Source: Myotis daubentonii (Eukaryota > Chordata > Mammalia > Chiroptera > Vespertilionidae). From it: DNA of 64,000 nt. How positions within the stretch are numbered: position 1 is the first letter of the stretch; every line of letters begins with the position of its first letter. Of the stretch, positions 1 through 10,629 are shown one piece after another. Location of the stretch: the NCBI RefSeq assembly GCF_963259705.1, contig NC_081846.1, positions 61,991,722 through 62,055,721 on the forward strand, given 5' to 3'. The notes under the pieces were generated by a model. That model saw only the letters and a program-made list of their open reading frames with translations, was not told where the DNA came from and did not search any database. A program made the position numbers and the translations under genes.

Positions 1-2469
1 GGAGACGGAGGCAACAGATTTCACCATCACAGAGGACCAGACTCCCTTCTTCCTGGTCTGTGGCCTCTCCCATGCCAGATGCGAGCAACCCCTCCCACCT
101 CCAAAGCATAAACTAAGCACTGGCTGGTATGAAATGAGGAGGCTGGTTTGGAGAGTTCTGATCCCAGAGATATCTAATTTAGGCTCTTCCTTTCCTGCCC
201 TGGAGGGTTTAAAACTATTTAGAAGAAAATCTAAGTAGAACATATTTCAGAATTTTTTTCAGAAGACAGCACATGGAGTACCTTGTGTTCCAGATGAACA
301 AAAGCTTAATGAACAAGGTACCCGAGGACTCCGAATGCAGTTAAGGGAAGACGGCTGGGCCTAGACTCTCTGGCCCTGATTTGAAATCTTTTTGTTTCCC
401 CCTCCCATATTACAACTGAGAACTTTAAACACATTTTAACTGAAAGCCATGCCTTATTCCAAACAAAATCTCCTTTTCTCCAGGCTGTAAGCATGACAAT
501 TACGTTGAGTGGAACAGATCGTTTCCTCCTGCCAGCTCCTGACAGAAATCGGAGCAGCAGGGATGGTGGATCCAACATCCATTTTATTTTTTTCTGCCCC
601 CAATGCCTGATGGTGAAAGATGAGGCACAGACCAAACAAGGCCATTCAGGTGGACACACAGGGCCCGGGGCAGAGACTGAGGTCAGCCAGACAGACATCG
701 ATTGTCCTGGGCCTCTTTATCATTATTTGTGAGGGAGTAAAACACTTTCTGAGCAGCTTATTAGTTATTTTTGTGTGTGTGTCTTATATTCTTTGCCTCA
801 ACTCAGAAGCAGTTGTTCCAAAGGAGAGCTCGAACATGCCAGGAGGGACCCCCTCTCCCTTCCCAGAACCTTCCTCCCTGTGGGGCTTGGGGCTGGAGTC
901 TAAGAAGCTCTCTGGGAGTTCACGTATTTTCTCCTTTCTTTTCAGAATCTGACAAACGTTTCAATAATTGTTGGTGGATGGGACATACTCTGTGTGAGGG
1001 AAGCTCTCAGTCTTGAGGACAGACATCGGCATTTTTGCAATGCTCAGCTGGGGTGAGTGTGCCTAATGCCTGAGCATCCAGCCTGAAGGTGTGTAAGCCT
1101 GGGGATACCTGGAAATGTTTCTAAAGGAGAAGCTTGCTGCCTCTGTGCAAAGAAATGGCCCAGAAAACCACCTGGGGCCTTCTGCTTGTGTTCTGTGCAT
1201 ATGGGTGTGCCTTTACTTAGCCCCTCTAATCTGATGGCTGAGGCTGCTCTGTCCTTGGGGGAGGAGACGAACAAGAATGAAACAAAGAATTAAGCAGCTG
1301 TCTCATTGAGGGGGACTGACAGAAGCTCTTTAGAAAAACAAACATGTGTGTGCCATATTTGGGGGGGGGGGAGCTATGAGACTTTGACAGGTACATTCTC
1401 AGAAGACGAGGCTGTGTCACTGAAGTCCATATGGCGTCTAGCCGACAGCACAGGTCTACATCCATTTCATCATCATGTCGAGATGCGATTTCCGCTTGCC
1501 TGCATGTTAACCATGAACTTCCAAGAGGAAATAATAGCTGTTTTCCTTTGCTTAGCTTTTTTTTTTTTGAAAAGGGATGGTGGGGGGGGGGGGGGTGAGT
1601 GAAAGCAAAAAAATAAAGAAAAAGGACGTTTTTTATTTATTTTTTAAAAATACAACAGCCAAGAGCCCTGGAAACAGTGGCTAACTGGGAAAAGTGTGCC
1701 TTTCTTCTCTCATGGGTCACACGCAGAAACAACAGAGGGGATTCAGCTCCAGATATTTTCCTTGCAGCCTTGAAAGCAGGAGTTGCAGTAGGTCAACCGG
1801 AAAACAAGCGCTCGCTGCAGAAGAGCCCTTTACCCATCTTAGCAGGGACAGCTCTACCCGAGACATCCCAGGCCCGCCCCAGGCCTGCAGGGCTGTGCCA
1901 GGCTGCATGCCTGACCACGAGGCATCAATGTAAACCAATTGTGTGGCTGCACAAAGCAGGGCTTGTTTGTAAAAGGGGAGCGTCTGTCGAGAATGGAGTC
2001 AGCTTATTCTCTCCTCACCTTCTTGGGGCCAGGGGCAGGGCTGGGGCGGGGAAGCTGCTAAAAGCATCAACACAGGATGTGAGAGCACAGCTGGGATGAC
2101 AAAGCCCAGTGATTTTTCAAGGTCTCTGGACATGCACCCAGACATGAAAGACAAGTCGGCCGCTGCAGGGACTGCTTTCCTGGGGCCTCCACACCTCTGC
2201 AGTGCACTTGCCGCCTGTGTAATCGCACATGGCAGTGCCTCAATGGCCATCAGAGGGAAGGGCCTCCCTCCTCAGGAAAGCACTCTTAAATACACCCTCA
2301 AGTGAGAAGGACAGCTTCTCCCTTTGTCTTCTCATGTTCGTCTCTAGACTGTTTTCCTGGAGGCCCTGGCTCGGGCTACAATGCAGAGGAAGGAAGGTCT
2401 CCCCAGTGCAGAGGACTCTGCTTGCTCATGGGGAAGCGGTAACAAAGAGTGGAAATAAATCCCTCTTAC
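1..2469 (-). other. FMNL2: FMNL2 intron (5' part, downstream of the 2470-2550 exon)
   Basis: On the minus strand the intron begins GTAAGAG at 2469 and runs off the window edge. It is somewhat richer in G+C than the rest of the window but has no CpG island. It holds homopolymer G runs near 1360 and at 1582-1595 next to a T run. I recognise no transposon, RNA gene or exon in it. The open frames here (longest 140 codons at 1677-2099) have no recognisable product. Confidence 0.85.
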
Positions 2470-2550
2470 CTTCCTGGTTACAGCTGGATCCAGATAGCCT
2501 TTGAGCTTTTGAATGTATGTGTGGGGAGGATTCTTCACCTGGAACCGTTC
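2470..2550 (-). CDS. FMNL2: FMNL2 coding exon (probably exon 3): GTPase-binding region
   Basis: This is the next coding exon of FMNL2. On the minus strand the acceptor is TGCTTCCTGCAG and the donor is AGGAAG|GTAAGAG. The 81 bp give 27 codons in phase 0, with no stop. The peptide begins [16 protein letters not shown] and ends [11 protein letters not shown]. This region helps bind Rho-family GTPases (Cdc42 for FMNL2) and takes part in autoinhibition through the C-terminal [13 protein letters not shown] is the FMNL2 form. I recall FMNL3 as KLQSYLDPSV, and FMNL1 diverges after NPP. The reading frame continues the upstream exon exactly (…ICDQ + ERFQV…). It covers roughly residues 68-94. The following exon (KFRRRVQ…) is not in the remaining 2469 bases. 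No truncation or missing residue is visible. Confidence 0.97.
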
Positions 2551-2694
2551 CTGCAGGAAGCACAAAAATAAAGTAAAAATATCGCACGTATGAAGGCATG
2601 ACAACCAGCCATGTTCCAACAGATTCAGATGCCGATCCAAGGCTGAAAGGCACCCACAGAACGGACGTGGCCCTGCAAATCATCACTATATTCT

Positions 2695-2800
2695 AATGAT
2701 GTTGTCCTCTCTGCAAAGGAGAAAACGGAAGCTCAGAGCAATTCGGCCCTTCCCGAAGGTAACACAGGCGTCAGGAGTACAAACGGATCTGAAGCCACAC
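2695..2800 (-). repeat. MIR SINE relic
   Basis: AAGGAGAAAACGGAAGCTCAGAG followed by a degraded TAACACAGGCGTCAGGAG matches the reverse complement of the MIR core. It is old and divergent. Confidence 0.55.
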
Positions 2801-3204
2801 TACCCTCCTCTAGTCTCTCCAGCTTTCTCTGCAGCTCTCATTCCAGGAATAATGTTTTGCCCAGCCTGTAACCACATCCTCTTCTCGCAGGTCCTCAGTC
2901 TACTGCATATTCTTTTGAAATCTTTAATGTTAGCAAATCTTCTTTTGAATATTAATTCTTTGGGGAAAAAACAAAAATTTGACTCAAACTCGATAAAACT
3001 TCTCTGTTTCAAAAACGAGTAAAGAGTCTATTGCTAAGAGGCTGGAGTGAGCGTGTATTTGCGTGTATGCATACCCATGGGTGTGATCGCTAATGGGCTC
3101 CCAAGGCAGCCCAAACTAGAAGACCCAAAAATAGTTTAAGCAAAACCACGATCATTGAAATAAGCATATTTTACTAGTATATATACACGCTATTTGAATA
3201 TAGA

Positions 3205-3290
3205 CCTGAGGTGGGGCCCAGGAATCTGCATTCTAACAAGTTTTATGCTGATGCTGTGGATGGAGGGACTACACTTCGAGGAACTCATGC
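3205..3290. repeat. MER5/MER20-type hAT relic
   Basis: GGTGGGGCCCAGGAATCTGC, then TTCTAACAAG, then GATGCTG and a degraded ACACTTCGAGGAACTC resemble the end of the MER5/MER20 non-autonomous hAT group. I cannot separate the subfamilies by eye. Confidence 0.55.
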
Positions 3291-3329
3291 CCATGAGTAT
3301 TGGATTTTATAGACTATAAAGTCCAAAGC

Positions 3330-3875
3330 AGCACAATAAGCAGTAGTAATAAACTGGGTAGAACCCAAATGCCCACAAACTAAAAAGTGGATGGATAAAT
3401 ACCTATACTATGTTCATTCAACCGACTATCACAATGAAAATGAATAAACTACCCAGCATGCACTGCATGCTCCTACACAGATGGGTCCTGTAAAGCTGAT
3501 GTTAAGACAAAAAGAACACATGATTTCATTTACTACAGATTTACACAAAACAGGCAAAATTAAACAATCTTTAATGGTTTTATTTATGTGCATGGGCGTG
3601 TGTGTGCATGTGTGTGTGTGTGTGTATGTGTGCGTAAGAGAAAGAGAGGGAGGGAGAGAGAGAGGGAGGGAAGGAGGGAGAGAGAGGTAGATGACTAGCT
3701 GGAGGACTGAAGTGGGGGAAGGGAAATATGAAGTATTCCTTGAGAGGTTAGCAATGTTCTATTTCCTGACCGAAGTAGTACATAGGTGCTTGGCTTTATC
3801 CTACTTGTTATGCTGTTCTTGGGTTTCACAACCTCTTCTGTACATATGCTATACTTGACACACACACACAAAAAA
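3330..3875 (+). repeat. Old L1M 3' end, split by a microsatellite
   Basis: AACCCAAATGCCCACAAACT, GGATGGATAAATA and ATGATTTCATTTACTACAG resemble the L1MC/L1ME 3' region. After the microsatellite at 3590-3690 the similarity resumes (GCAATGTTCTATTTCCTGACC…). It is divergent and noncoding. Confidence 0.65.
3594..3690. repeat. (GT)n-(GA)n compound microsatellite
   Basis: An interrupted GT run grades into GA/GGGA repeats inside the old L1M copy. Confidence 0.9.
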
Positions 3876-3879
3876 GTTT

Positions 3880-4919
3880 AAATAGTGTATCAGCTCTAAA
3901 CAGAAAAAAAAACAAAGATTCATCATGAAAGCAGGACAATTCTTGTCAGGTTCTAACCTACCTATACCTCAAAAGATGTTTTTCCTAGTAATTATTTTAA
4001 ACCTGATTATTGCTTACACCTCAATGGAATGTCTTAGTATTTTCCAACACTGACACTGGCCAGGATGTTTAAGCATTTGTATAATCCATGAGAATTCTAT
4101 TTCTCCAACACAGGGATACTCTTCCCAGTCCACTCAAGTCTTGCTCGCTTAAGATTCAGAAATGCTAAAGATCATCTTACTATTACCAAAAAGGTAATCT
4201 TACTAGTGTAAGTATATAGTTTTAATTATGCTTTAAAATAGAAGAAAGTAGCTTATAGCGAGACATCTATCAATATTTCCCTTCTACTTAAAAAATGATC
4301 AGGGTGAATGTTATAGTATATCAACTATATTGCAACAAAGCTGTTAACATAAAAAGACCAGCATACTGTTCCTAATTGTTCCCCCAAATTTTCTACCGGG
4401 AGAAACATCTTGAGTGTCATCATGGGTCTGTATAGTCCTTTTTATTAATTTAAAACCACCATCACTTAGGTAATGAATCAAAGGGAATCCAACAACCCTG
4501 GGTTTTCAGCAGCAGCCCAGCTGAAGGCTAAAAAAATCACAAAAAGCTCTGATCTGAAAAGTTGACTGACAGCTAACTAGTTACTATTTCCAACCTTGCG
4601 TGTAACCACAGCTGATGCCAGAGATATAGTAGGATATAATAAAACTTATGCTTTTTAACAATCCAATCATTCAAATTGTTAAAAATCCTATGACAATGCA
4701 AACCTGTGCTCCCTTCTGCTATAGCAACCAATTACTTCCAAATAGAAGGCTCCTAACATAACCTCAAGGAATTCTAACTCTGGCTAATACAGTATCTGCT
4801 TGAGGACATGAAATATGAATCTGTGGACAATTGCTGACAGATTTCTAATTTATGTTCTTTTAGGCAAAGTCCCCATACCAGAAGAGCCATATGTATTCCT
4901 TTAAAAGTAAAATCTGGTT
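3880..4919. other. Unassigned intronic sequence
   Basis: A+T-rich intron. I recognise no repeat, exon or RNA gene here. Confidence 0.6.
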
Positions 4920-5155
4920 GCCCTGGCCAAGTGGCTCAGCCGGTTGGAGCATCATCCCGTATGCCAAAAGGTTGTGGGTTTGATTCCTCATCAGGGCACA
5001 TACCCAGGTTTCGGGTTCAATCCCCAGTTGGGCGTGTATGGAAGGCAACCAATGGATGGTTCTCTTTCATATCTCTCTCTTGCTCTCTCTTTCGCTCTCA
5101 CTCTCTCTCCATATACTCAGGTGAGGATTAAAAATAAATAAATAAGGTTGAGTAG
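4920..5155 (+). repeat. Ves SINE
   Basis: It has a tRNA-like head beginning GCCCTGGCCAAGTGGCTCAG, a decayed B box (GGGTTTGATTCC), a pyrimidine tract (CTCTCTCTT…) and an A-rich AATAAATAAATAAG tail. This is a tRNA-derived SINE of vespertilionid bats. Confidence 0.9.
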
Positions 5156-5271
5156 CACATAAAACATTGGCCTTCACTCAGTTAGTGAATCCCATTTTTG
5201 ATAGTCAGTAAGGGCATCTTTCTCCACTTCCTGTTTAAGATTGGGGTGACCCAGAAAGGCTTTCTCAAATC

Positions 5272-5394
5272 CAGGGGCAAGCAAAGATAGGTTTACAGCT
5301 GTGAGTAGGTGAAACTGTTTACTCTTGTATTATTACTTATTAATTACTGTATTTATTGGTATTATAACTATAAACCTACTTTTGCCCACCCCTG
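5272..5394. mobile_element. Mariner-type MITE
   Basis: The ends form an imperfect inverted repeat. The left end is CAGGGGCAAGCAAAGATAGG and the right end, reverse-complemented, is CAGGGGTGGGCAAAAGTAGG. Both continue TTTA(C/T)AG(C/T)T. A TA dinucleotide follows on the right; the left TA is decayed. The ends resemble the GGGTGGGCAAAAGTAGGTTTA termini I recall for mammalian mariners. There is no transposase; the length is 123 bp. Confidence 0.65.
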
Positions 5395-5429
5395 TATACA
5401 CTTTTATTGGTCCTGCAAATATTTTCTTA

Positions 5430-6453
5430 CTAGAGGCCAGTGCACAAAAATTTGTGCACTGGGGGAACCCTCAGCCCAGCCTGTGCCCTCTGGCAGCCCA
5501 GGAGCCCTTGGGGGATGTCCACTTGCCAGCAGGGACCAGGCCTAAGCTGCAGTCGGACATCCTTAGCGCTGCTGAGGAGGCAGGAGACGTTCCCATCATC
5601 ACTGCTGTGCTGGCAGCCTGGCTTGCGGCTGAGCAGAGCTCCCCCTGTGGGAGCACAATGACCACCGGGGGCAGCTCCTGCATTGAGTGTCTGCCCCCTG
5701 GTGATCAGTGTGTGTCATAGTGACCAGTCATTCCCAGTCATTCTGCTGTTAGGGTCAATTTGCATATTACCCTTTTATTATATGCCTGGTGCATGGGTGG
5801 GGGCTGGCTGGTTTGCACTGAAGGGTGTCCCAGATCAGGGTGGGGGTCCCGTTGGGGTGCCTGGCCAGCCTGGGTGAGGGGCTGAGGGCCGTTTTCAGGT
5901 TGGCCACACCCCCTTCAGGGAGGGAGGTCCTGCTGGGATGCCTGGACAGCCTGGGTGAGTGGCTGATGACTGTTTTCAGGCTGGCCACAGCCCCTTCAGG
6001 GTGGGGGTCACCCCTGGGGTATCTGGCCAGCCTGGGTGAGGGGCTGATGGCTGTTTGCAGGCTGGCCACAGCCCCTTCAGGGTGGGGGTCCCCGCTGGGG
6101 TGCCTGGCCAGCCTAGGTGAGAGGCTGATGGCTGTTTGCAGGCTGGCCCCAGCCCCCAGCCACCCAAGCTCCCAGTGGAGGCTGGCTGGAAGCAGGTATC
6201 TGGGATTTATTTATCTTCTATAATTGAAACTTTGTTGCCTTTAGTGGAGGCCACAGCTGGCCAGGGCAGGCAGGAAGCTTGGCTTCCTCCATTGCTGGGG
6301 CAACCAAGCCTCCTGCTTGCTCCAGCTCTGTGGTTGCCAGCCGCCATCTTGGTTGGGTTAATTTGCATATAGTCGCTGATTGGCTGGTGGGCATGGCTTG
6401 TGAGTGTAGCGAAGTTACGGTCAATTTGCATGTTTCTCTTTTATTAGATTAGA
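5430..6453 (-). mobile_element. Composite HeliBat-type Helitron, copy 1 (non-autonomous)
   Basis: A rolling-circle transposon on the minus strand. At its 3' end (left in the window) is CTAG preceded by a 12-bp hairpin built on CCAGTGCACAAA. At its 5' end (right) is GA, the complement of the TC start. It sits between host A 5429 and host T 6454, the A|T target expected of Helitrons. Internally a second Helitron 5' end (ATTACCCTTTTATTATAT) abuts a second 3' end (GCCTGGTGCATGGG) near 5783. It is therefore two elements head to tail. The region 5820-6150 contains four diverged tandem copies of a 75-90 bp unit (…GGGTGGGGGTCCC…TGGCCAGCCTGGGTGAG…). There is no Rep/helicase coding. Confidence 0.9.
5820..6150 (-). 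repeat. Internal minisatellite of the composite Helitron
   Basis: About four units of 75-90 bp each contain GGGTGGGGGTCCC, TGCCTGGCCAGCC and GGCTGATGGCTGTTT. Open frames through this block on both strands are a by-product of the repeat. Confidence 0.85.
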
Positions 6454-7228
6454 TCATTATTCCCCTGAAACTATGGACAAGGTCTACATTTAATACACTC
6501 ATACTTTTTTCAACTGTGTTTATTAGCATTTGCTGTTGTGTTTTAGGCACATTTTTCACTTGTTTGAGGAACTTATTAATTTATTTCCAAGAAAGATAAA
6601 ATAAAGAAGCCTGAAGTCTTAAAATACAGTAGGTCTATATCACAGTTACTTCTTGAAAACTCGGCCTGCATCCAGGGTTTCAAATAAAACTGTACAGCAG
6701 AAGAATACAAAGCCCCAATCATTTTCCTGAAACTTAAGGTTGTTTCTATAATCTCAAAAGGAACTACAGTTTGAGTTATAAATCCAGCATCTGCCCCACC
6801 AAATCTTTCCATCTCTTCAATGTAGCCATTTGAACAAAAGTTAAATTTGGGGGAAATACACTGGAGAATGTCAGCACCTTGCCAACACACATTTTTTATT
6901 TGGAAGGGCTTTGTATAGATTAGTGACATCATACTTACTTAAATTAATGTTTTTTCTCTAAATATTAGAATTTTAGATTTTTGAATTGAAACCCCAAATT
7001 GCCTTGGATGGCAGTTTTCCATCGCACTCACTTCCAAATGTTTCATCACCCACATGCTATTTCAATAACTATTTACCTACTTGTTCAACATCATTGATAT
7101 GGGTAGCTTAATTAAATTAAGTCCTCAACCTGAGTTACATTATATAGAAATATTATTCTTAGGGATAGAGAACTTATTTAATTATGGTGATTTGTTAATA
7201 TGGATTTTTTAGCATCTGAAAGAGCTTT
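6454..7228. other. Unassigned intronic sequence
   Basis: A+T-rich. A 118-codon minus frame at 6576-6932 has no recognisable protein features or splice context. I see nothing else. Confidence 0.55.
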
Positions 7229-7243
7229 AAAATACAAGTTTCT

Positions 7244-8025
7244 AATTTTCCAGGTAGGTACCCAGAAGTGGGGTTGTTGGGTCATATGGTAACTCTATTC
7301 ATAATTTTTTGAGGAGCCTCCATACTGTTTTCTATAGTGGCTGTACCAGTTTACATTCCCACCAGCACTGAATGAGGGTTCCACAACCTCTCCAACACTT
7401 GCTATTGTTGATAATAGCCATTCTAACAGGCATGGGGTGGTATCTCACTGTAGTTTTGATTTGCATTTCCCTAATAGCTAGGGAAGTTGAGCATCTTTTC
7501 ATATATCTGTTGGCTATTTGTATGTCTCCTTTGCAAAGATATATGCACCCTTATGTTCATTGCAGCACTATTCATGGTAGCGAAGACATGGAAGCAACCC
7601 AAGTGTCCTTCACTAGCAGACTGTATAAAGAAGATGCAGTGCGTACATACAATGGAATACTGCTCAGCCACAAGAAAAGATGGGTGATCTTGAGAATATC
7701 ATGCTAAGCAAAATGTCAGAAAAAGAACCTTATTATATCAATCATATGTGGGATATAAACTGAAAGCAACAAATGAACAAACAGGAAAAACAAAAACTCA
7801 TAGATACAGACAATAGTATGGTGGTCACCAGATGGAAGGGTGGGTAGTAAAGGATAAAGGGGGTCAATCAAATATATGGTGACAGACGATATAACTTTGG
7901 GTAGAGGACAGATAATGTAATATACAGATTATATATCATAGAACTGTACAATCAAAACCTATATCATCTTATTAACCATGTCACCCCAATAAATATAATT
8001 TAAAAATATATCAAAATTAAAAAAT
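7244..8025 (+). mobile_element. 5'-truncated L1 with 5' inversion (twin priming)
   Basis: The right part, from about 7536, is sense L1: the C-terminal end of ORF2 (peptide [20 protein letters not shown] in a degraded frame), then the 3' UTR, ending CACCCCAATAAATATAATTT and an A-rich tail. The left part (about 7253-7530) is the immediately preceding ORF2 region in inverted orientation (GTTGGGTCATATGGTAACTC…). Target duplications flank it: AAAATACAAGTTTCT at 7229-7243 and AAAATACAAATTTCT at 8026-8040, with one mismatch. It has no coding capacity. Confidence 0.88.
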
Positions 8026-8472
8026 AAAATACAAATTTCTTTCAAAATGTCAATATAGCATCACCACCATCCTGACCTCTTGCCACTAATCTCCATGTGT
8101 AATCAAACTTTATTCAAAAAATGTTCCTGGATAAGAAAAAAAAAATTGCTCTGGAGTTTTTAATTATTCCCCATAAGCATTCACAAAAAAGAGCCCAAAG
8201 ACATTTCTAAACATTTAGGCATGCTAGACCACAGATTGCACTGGAAGGAGCTTAGAAGGAGAGAGAGGGCAACAACAAGCCTTAAAATCAGAACTTCATT
8301 AAGCTTCTGTGTCGTTTGTAAATATTTTACTTTGAGTGTTAGAAATTCAATTTCTCTGGTAATAATCAGAAAATGTCTTGTCATTGCTAACAGTGACTTT
8401 ATTTATGCACTCCCAGGGACACAATTACCTTTTTATCTGGGGCAGCACTTCTGTTTCTCAAAGGTTAACTTA

Positions 8473-9022
8473 TCTATATATATAAAAGCCTAAACAACTG
8501 GAATGACTGGACAACCAGTCGCTACGATGTGCACTGACCACCAGGGGGCAGACACTCAATGCAGGAGCTGCCCCCTGGTGGTCAGCGCACTCCCACAGCC
8601 AACCTCCCCCAGCTGGCCAACCTCCCACGATCCCTTCCCCCAGCCAGTAGGCCCCCAAGCTAGAACAGGGAACTGGGGGTGGGTGGCGGCAGATGCGGCC
8701 CCTTTCCCAGGGGTTGAGGACCGGCTCCCTCCTCAGGGCCAGCGGCCAACATCCCATGCCCTGTCCCCCCCGCCCCCCCAGCCAGCAAGCCCCGACCAGC
8801 CTGCTGCCCACCCGCCATAGTGGTGGCATGGCAGTGAGGGAAGGAGGGGGGTAGGCGGGGAACTGCATGTTGGCGGGCGCCAATGATGTCGGCGTCAGTG
8901 TCCGGCATTCATTCCTTCCACACCTGGCCTGGTGACCACTGCTTCCTCTCTGGCACGGCCCTGATCACCAGCCAGGCGTAGGGACCCCACCCATGCACAA
9001 ATTTCATGCACCAGGCCTCTAG
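8473..9022 (+). mobile_element. HeliBat-type Helitron, 550 bp (non-autonomous)
   Basis: It begins TCTATATATATAAAAGCC after host A 8472. It continues with the family motifs GACTGGACAACCAGTCGCTA and CACTGACCACCAGGGGGCAG. It ends with a hairpin GTGCACAAATTTCATGCACC-like segment, then CCTCTAG before host T 9023. The interior (8590-8960) is G+C-rich, unlike the flanks, and shows no identifiable coding sequence. Confidence 0.92.
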
Positions 9023-9094
9023 TCTTTTAATAATACATCTAACTATATTCTTCAGACTTCTTAGCTCACTCAAGCCTCCCAGGTGTCAAGTCAA

Positions 9095-9235
9095 GATTAA
9101 CCCACTATACAGATGGCGGAACCGAGACTCGGAAATTAAATGACTGCCTTCAATCAGACATGGGATACACAGCAAGGATTCAAACTCAGGTTTTCTGAGT
9201 CTCTGATTCTTGCTCTTTTCACCACACTGGAATGT
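9095..9235 (-). repeat. MIR SINE
   Basis: Cognate of the reverse MIR core: TACAGATGGCGGAACCGAGAC, TCAAACTCAGG, then TGATTCTTGCTCTTTTCACCAC. Confidence 0.75.
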
Positions 9236-9857
9236 GTGCTCATCTTGCTTTTGATACAGTTTTTAAAAGGGCAGAAACATGTTTTCTTCTTTGAGTCCCC
9301 CTTATGTAGACAAATATTTGGCACACAGTCTTTAATAATGTTCAAAGAATTAAACTTCTTTTAAATGTCATATACAAGTCACCTCTCTCATAAATTAAGG
9401 GTAAGTTTTTAAAGTTTAAAAGTACGCAAAGAGATTGTAAACACTGTATGGAGCATACAGCCAGCGGGGTCCTGTGCTAGAAGTAAGCCAGCCAAACTCA
9501 TGTCATAGCTAAAGAACATCTGCTGATAAGCCTGTGTTGTATCTCCAATGGCTCTGAAACTGCCTAGTGCCTCTCATTACTATGCATTTCTCATTAACTC
9601 AATCTGCTAAGGCTGATATGGGCCGCCCCACACCCCCCCTCCTCCCGCCAGCCATGGGGAAGGTTAGGCAGCCTAAACACAGGCATGGCCTGCAGATAAG
9701 GAAAAGACAAAGCACTGAATGGACTCCACTTAATGACTAGGGTTCAAGTCTACCATGACCCAAAATGAAAACCAGGACACTCTTTTTTCGTTTGTTTAAA
9801 GAGGATTTTTATAAGAGTTTATTTGAGGGGGGCAGGAGAAACACAAAAACAAAAATT
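9236..9857. other. Unassigned intronic sequence
   Basis: Nothing recognised except a short C-rich run near 9625-9650. Confidence 0.55.
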
Positions 9858-9868
9858 CAGGCCATTCT

Positions 9869-10082
9869 GGTTTTTTATTTTTAATAAATATATTTTTATT
9901 GATTTTATTTAGAGAGAGGAAGGAAGAGGGAGAGAAAGAAACATCGATGGGCTGCCTCCTGCACGCCCCCTATTGGGGATCAAGCCTGAAACCGGGGCAT
10001 GTGCCTTGACTGGGAACTGAACCAGTCAACGTATGGGGACAGGGTACCAAGCCCAACAACTAAGCCACACCAGCCAGGACCC
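9869..10082 (-). repeat. Ves SINE with target duplications
   Basis: Reverse-oriented Ves, with a poly-T side on the left and a head ending CACACCAGCCAGGACC on the right. It is flanked by exact direct repeats CAGGCCATTCT at 9858-9868 and 10083-10093. Confidence 0.95.
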
Positions 10083-10093
10083 CAGGCCATTCT

Positions 10094-10572
10094 TAAAGGA
10101 ACTAACAGAAGGGGCTGTGACAGGAGTATACTAAGTTAATTAGGCAAAGTCACAATAAAGGAAATTAATCAATGGCAATGCTATAACATGGCCTTTTCTA
10201 TTAGACACAGACTGGCAATTCTTTCCAACCAGCTGAACCGTGTCTTTGGGGCCTCCCCCCCTCCATGCCCCCCTTTCTCCACCTAAATCTAATAAAGTCT
10301 GTCACTGAAAGCCTTTCTGCATAAAGAACTGGGATTGGACACTCCGCTCACCTAACAAAACATTTCTAATCCTTTGCATTTTCTCTACCCGTGTGTATAA
10401 TTACATGAGAAATTACTTAATTGAGGTTAATTTGATGTTATCTGGACTTAGACCAAACATATTACAAGCATTTCCATTCTATAAGTTATATTTGGATAAG
10501 CAGTGCCAAAATCAAACAGGATTTCACTTAAATTTATCTTAGACCTTGATAATCTTAGGTTTAAGGAAGAAA
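10094..10572. other. Unassigned intronic sequence
   Basis: Contains a short C-rich patch (about 10250-10275). No repeat or gene recognised. Confidence 0.55.
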
Positions 10573-10629
10573 TTATAGTGAGACACCTGACAATAAGGAA
10601 GTCTCTTATTTTCAGGTGTCTCACTATAA
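10573..10629. repeat. 57-nt near-perfect hairpin (MITE or miRNA-like foldback)
   Basis: The arms TTATAGTGAGACACCTGA (10573-10590) and TCAGGTGTCTCACTATAA (10612-10629) are exact reverse complements. After one C/T mismatch, AATAAG pairs with CTTATT around a 7-nt loop, giving 24 paired bases. It could be a very short Tc1/mariner-type MITE or another foldback. No transcript evidence is available from the sequence. Confidence 0.8.

Noticed and set aside
5820..6150. Regularly spaced repeats that could suggest a CRISPR array
   Set aside because: The units are contiguous, diverged and without unique spacers, and lie inside a Helitron in a mammalian intron.
5767..6223. Repetitive 100-132-codon frames on both strands
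   Set aside because: They follow the internal 75-90 bp repeats of the composite Helitron; similar frames occur at 33906-34157 for the same reason.
7487..7687. 66-codon plus frame that resembles a protein
   Set aside because: It is the degraded C-terminus of L1 ORF2 within the 5'-inverted L1 copy, not a cellular gene.
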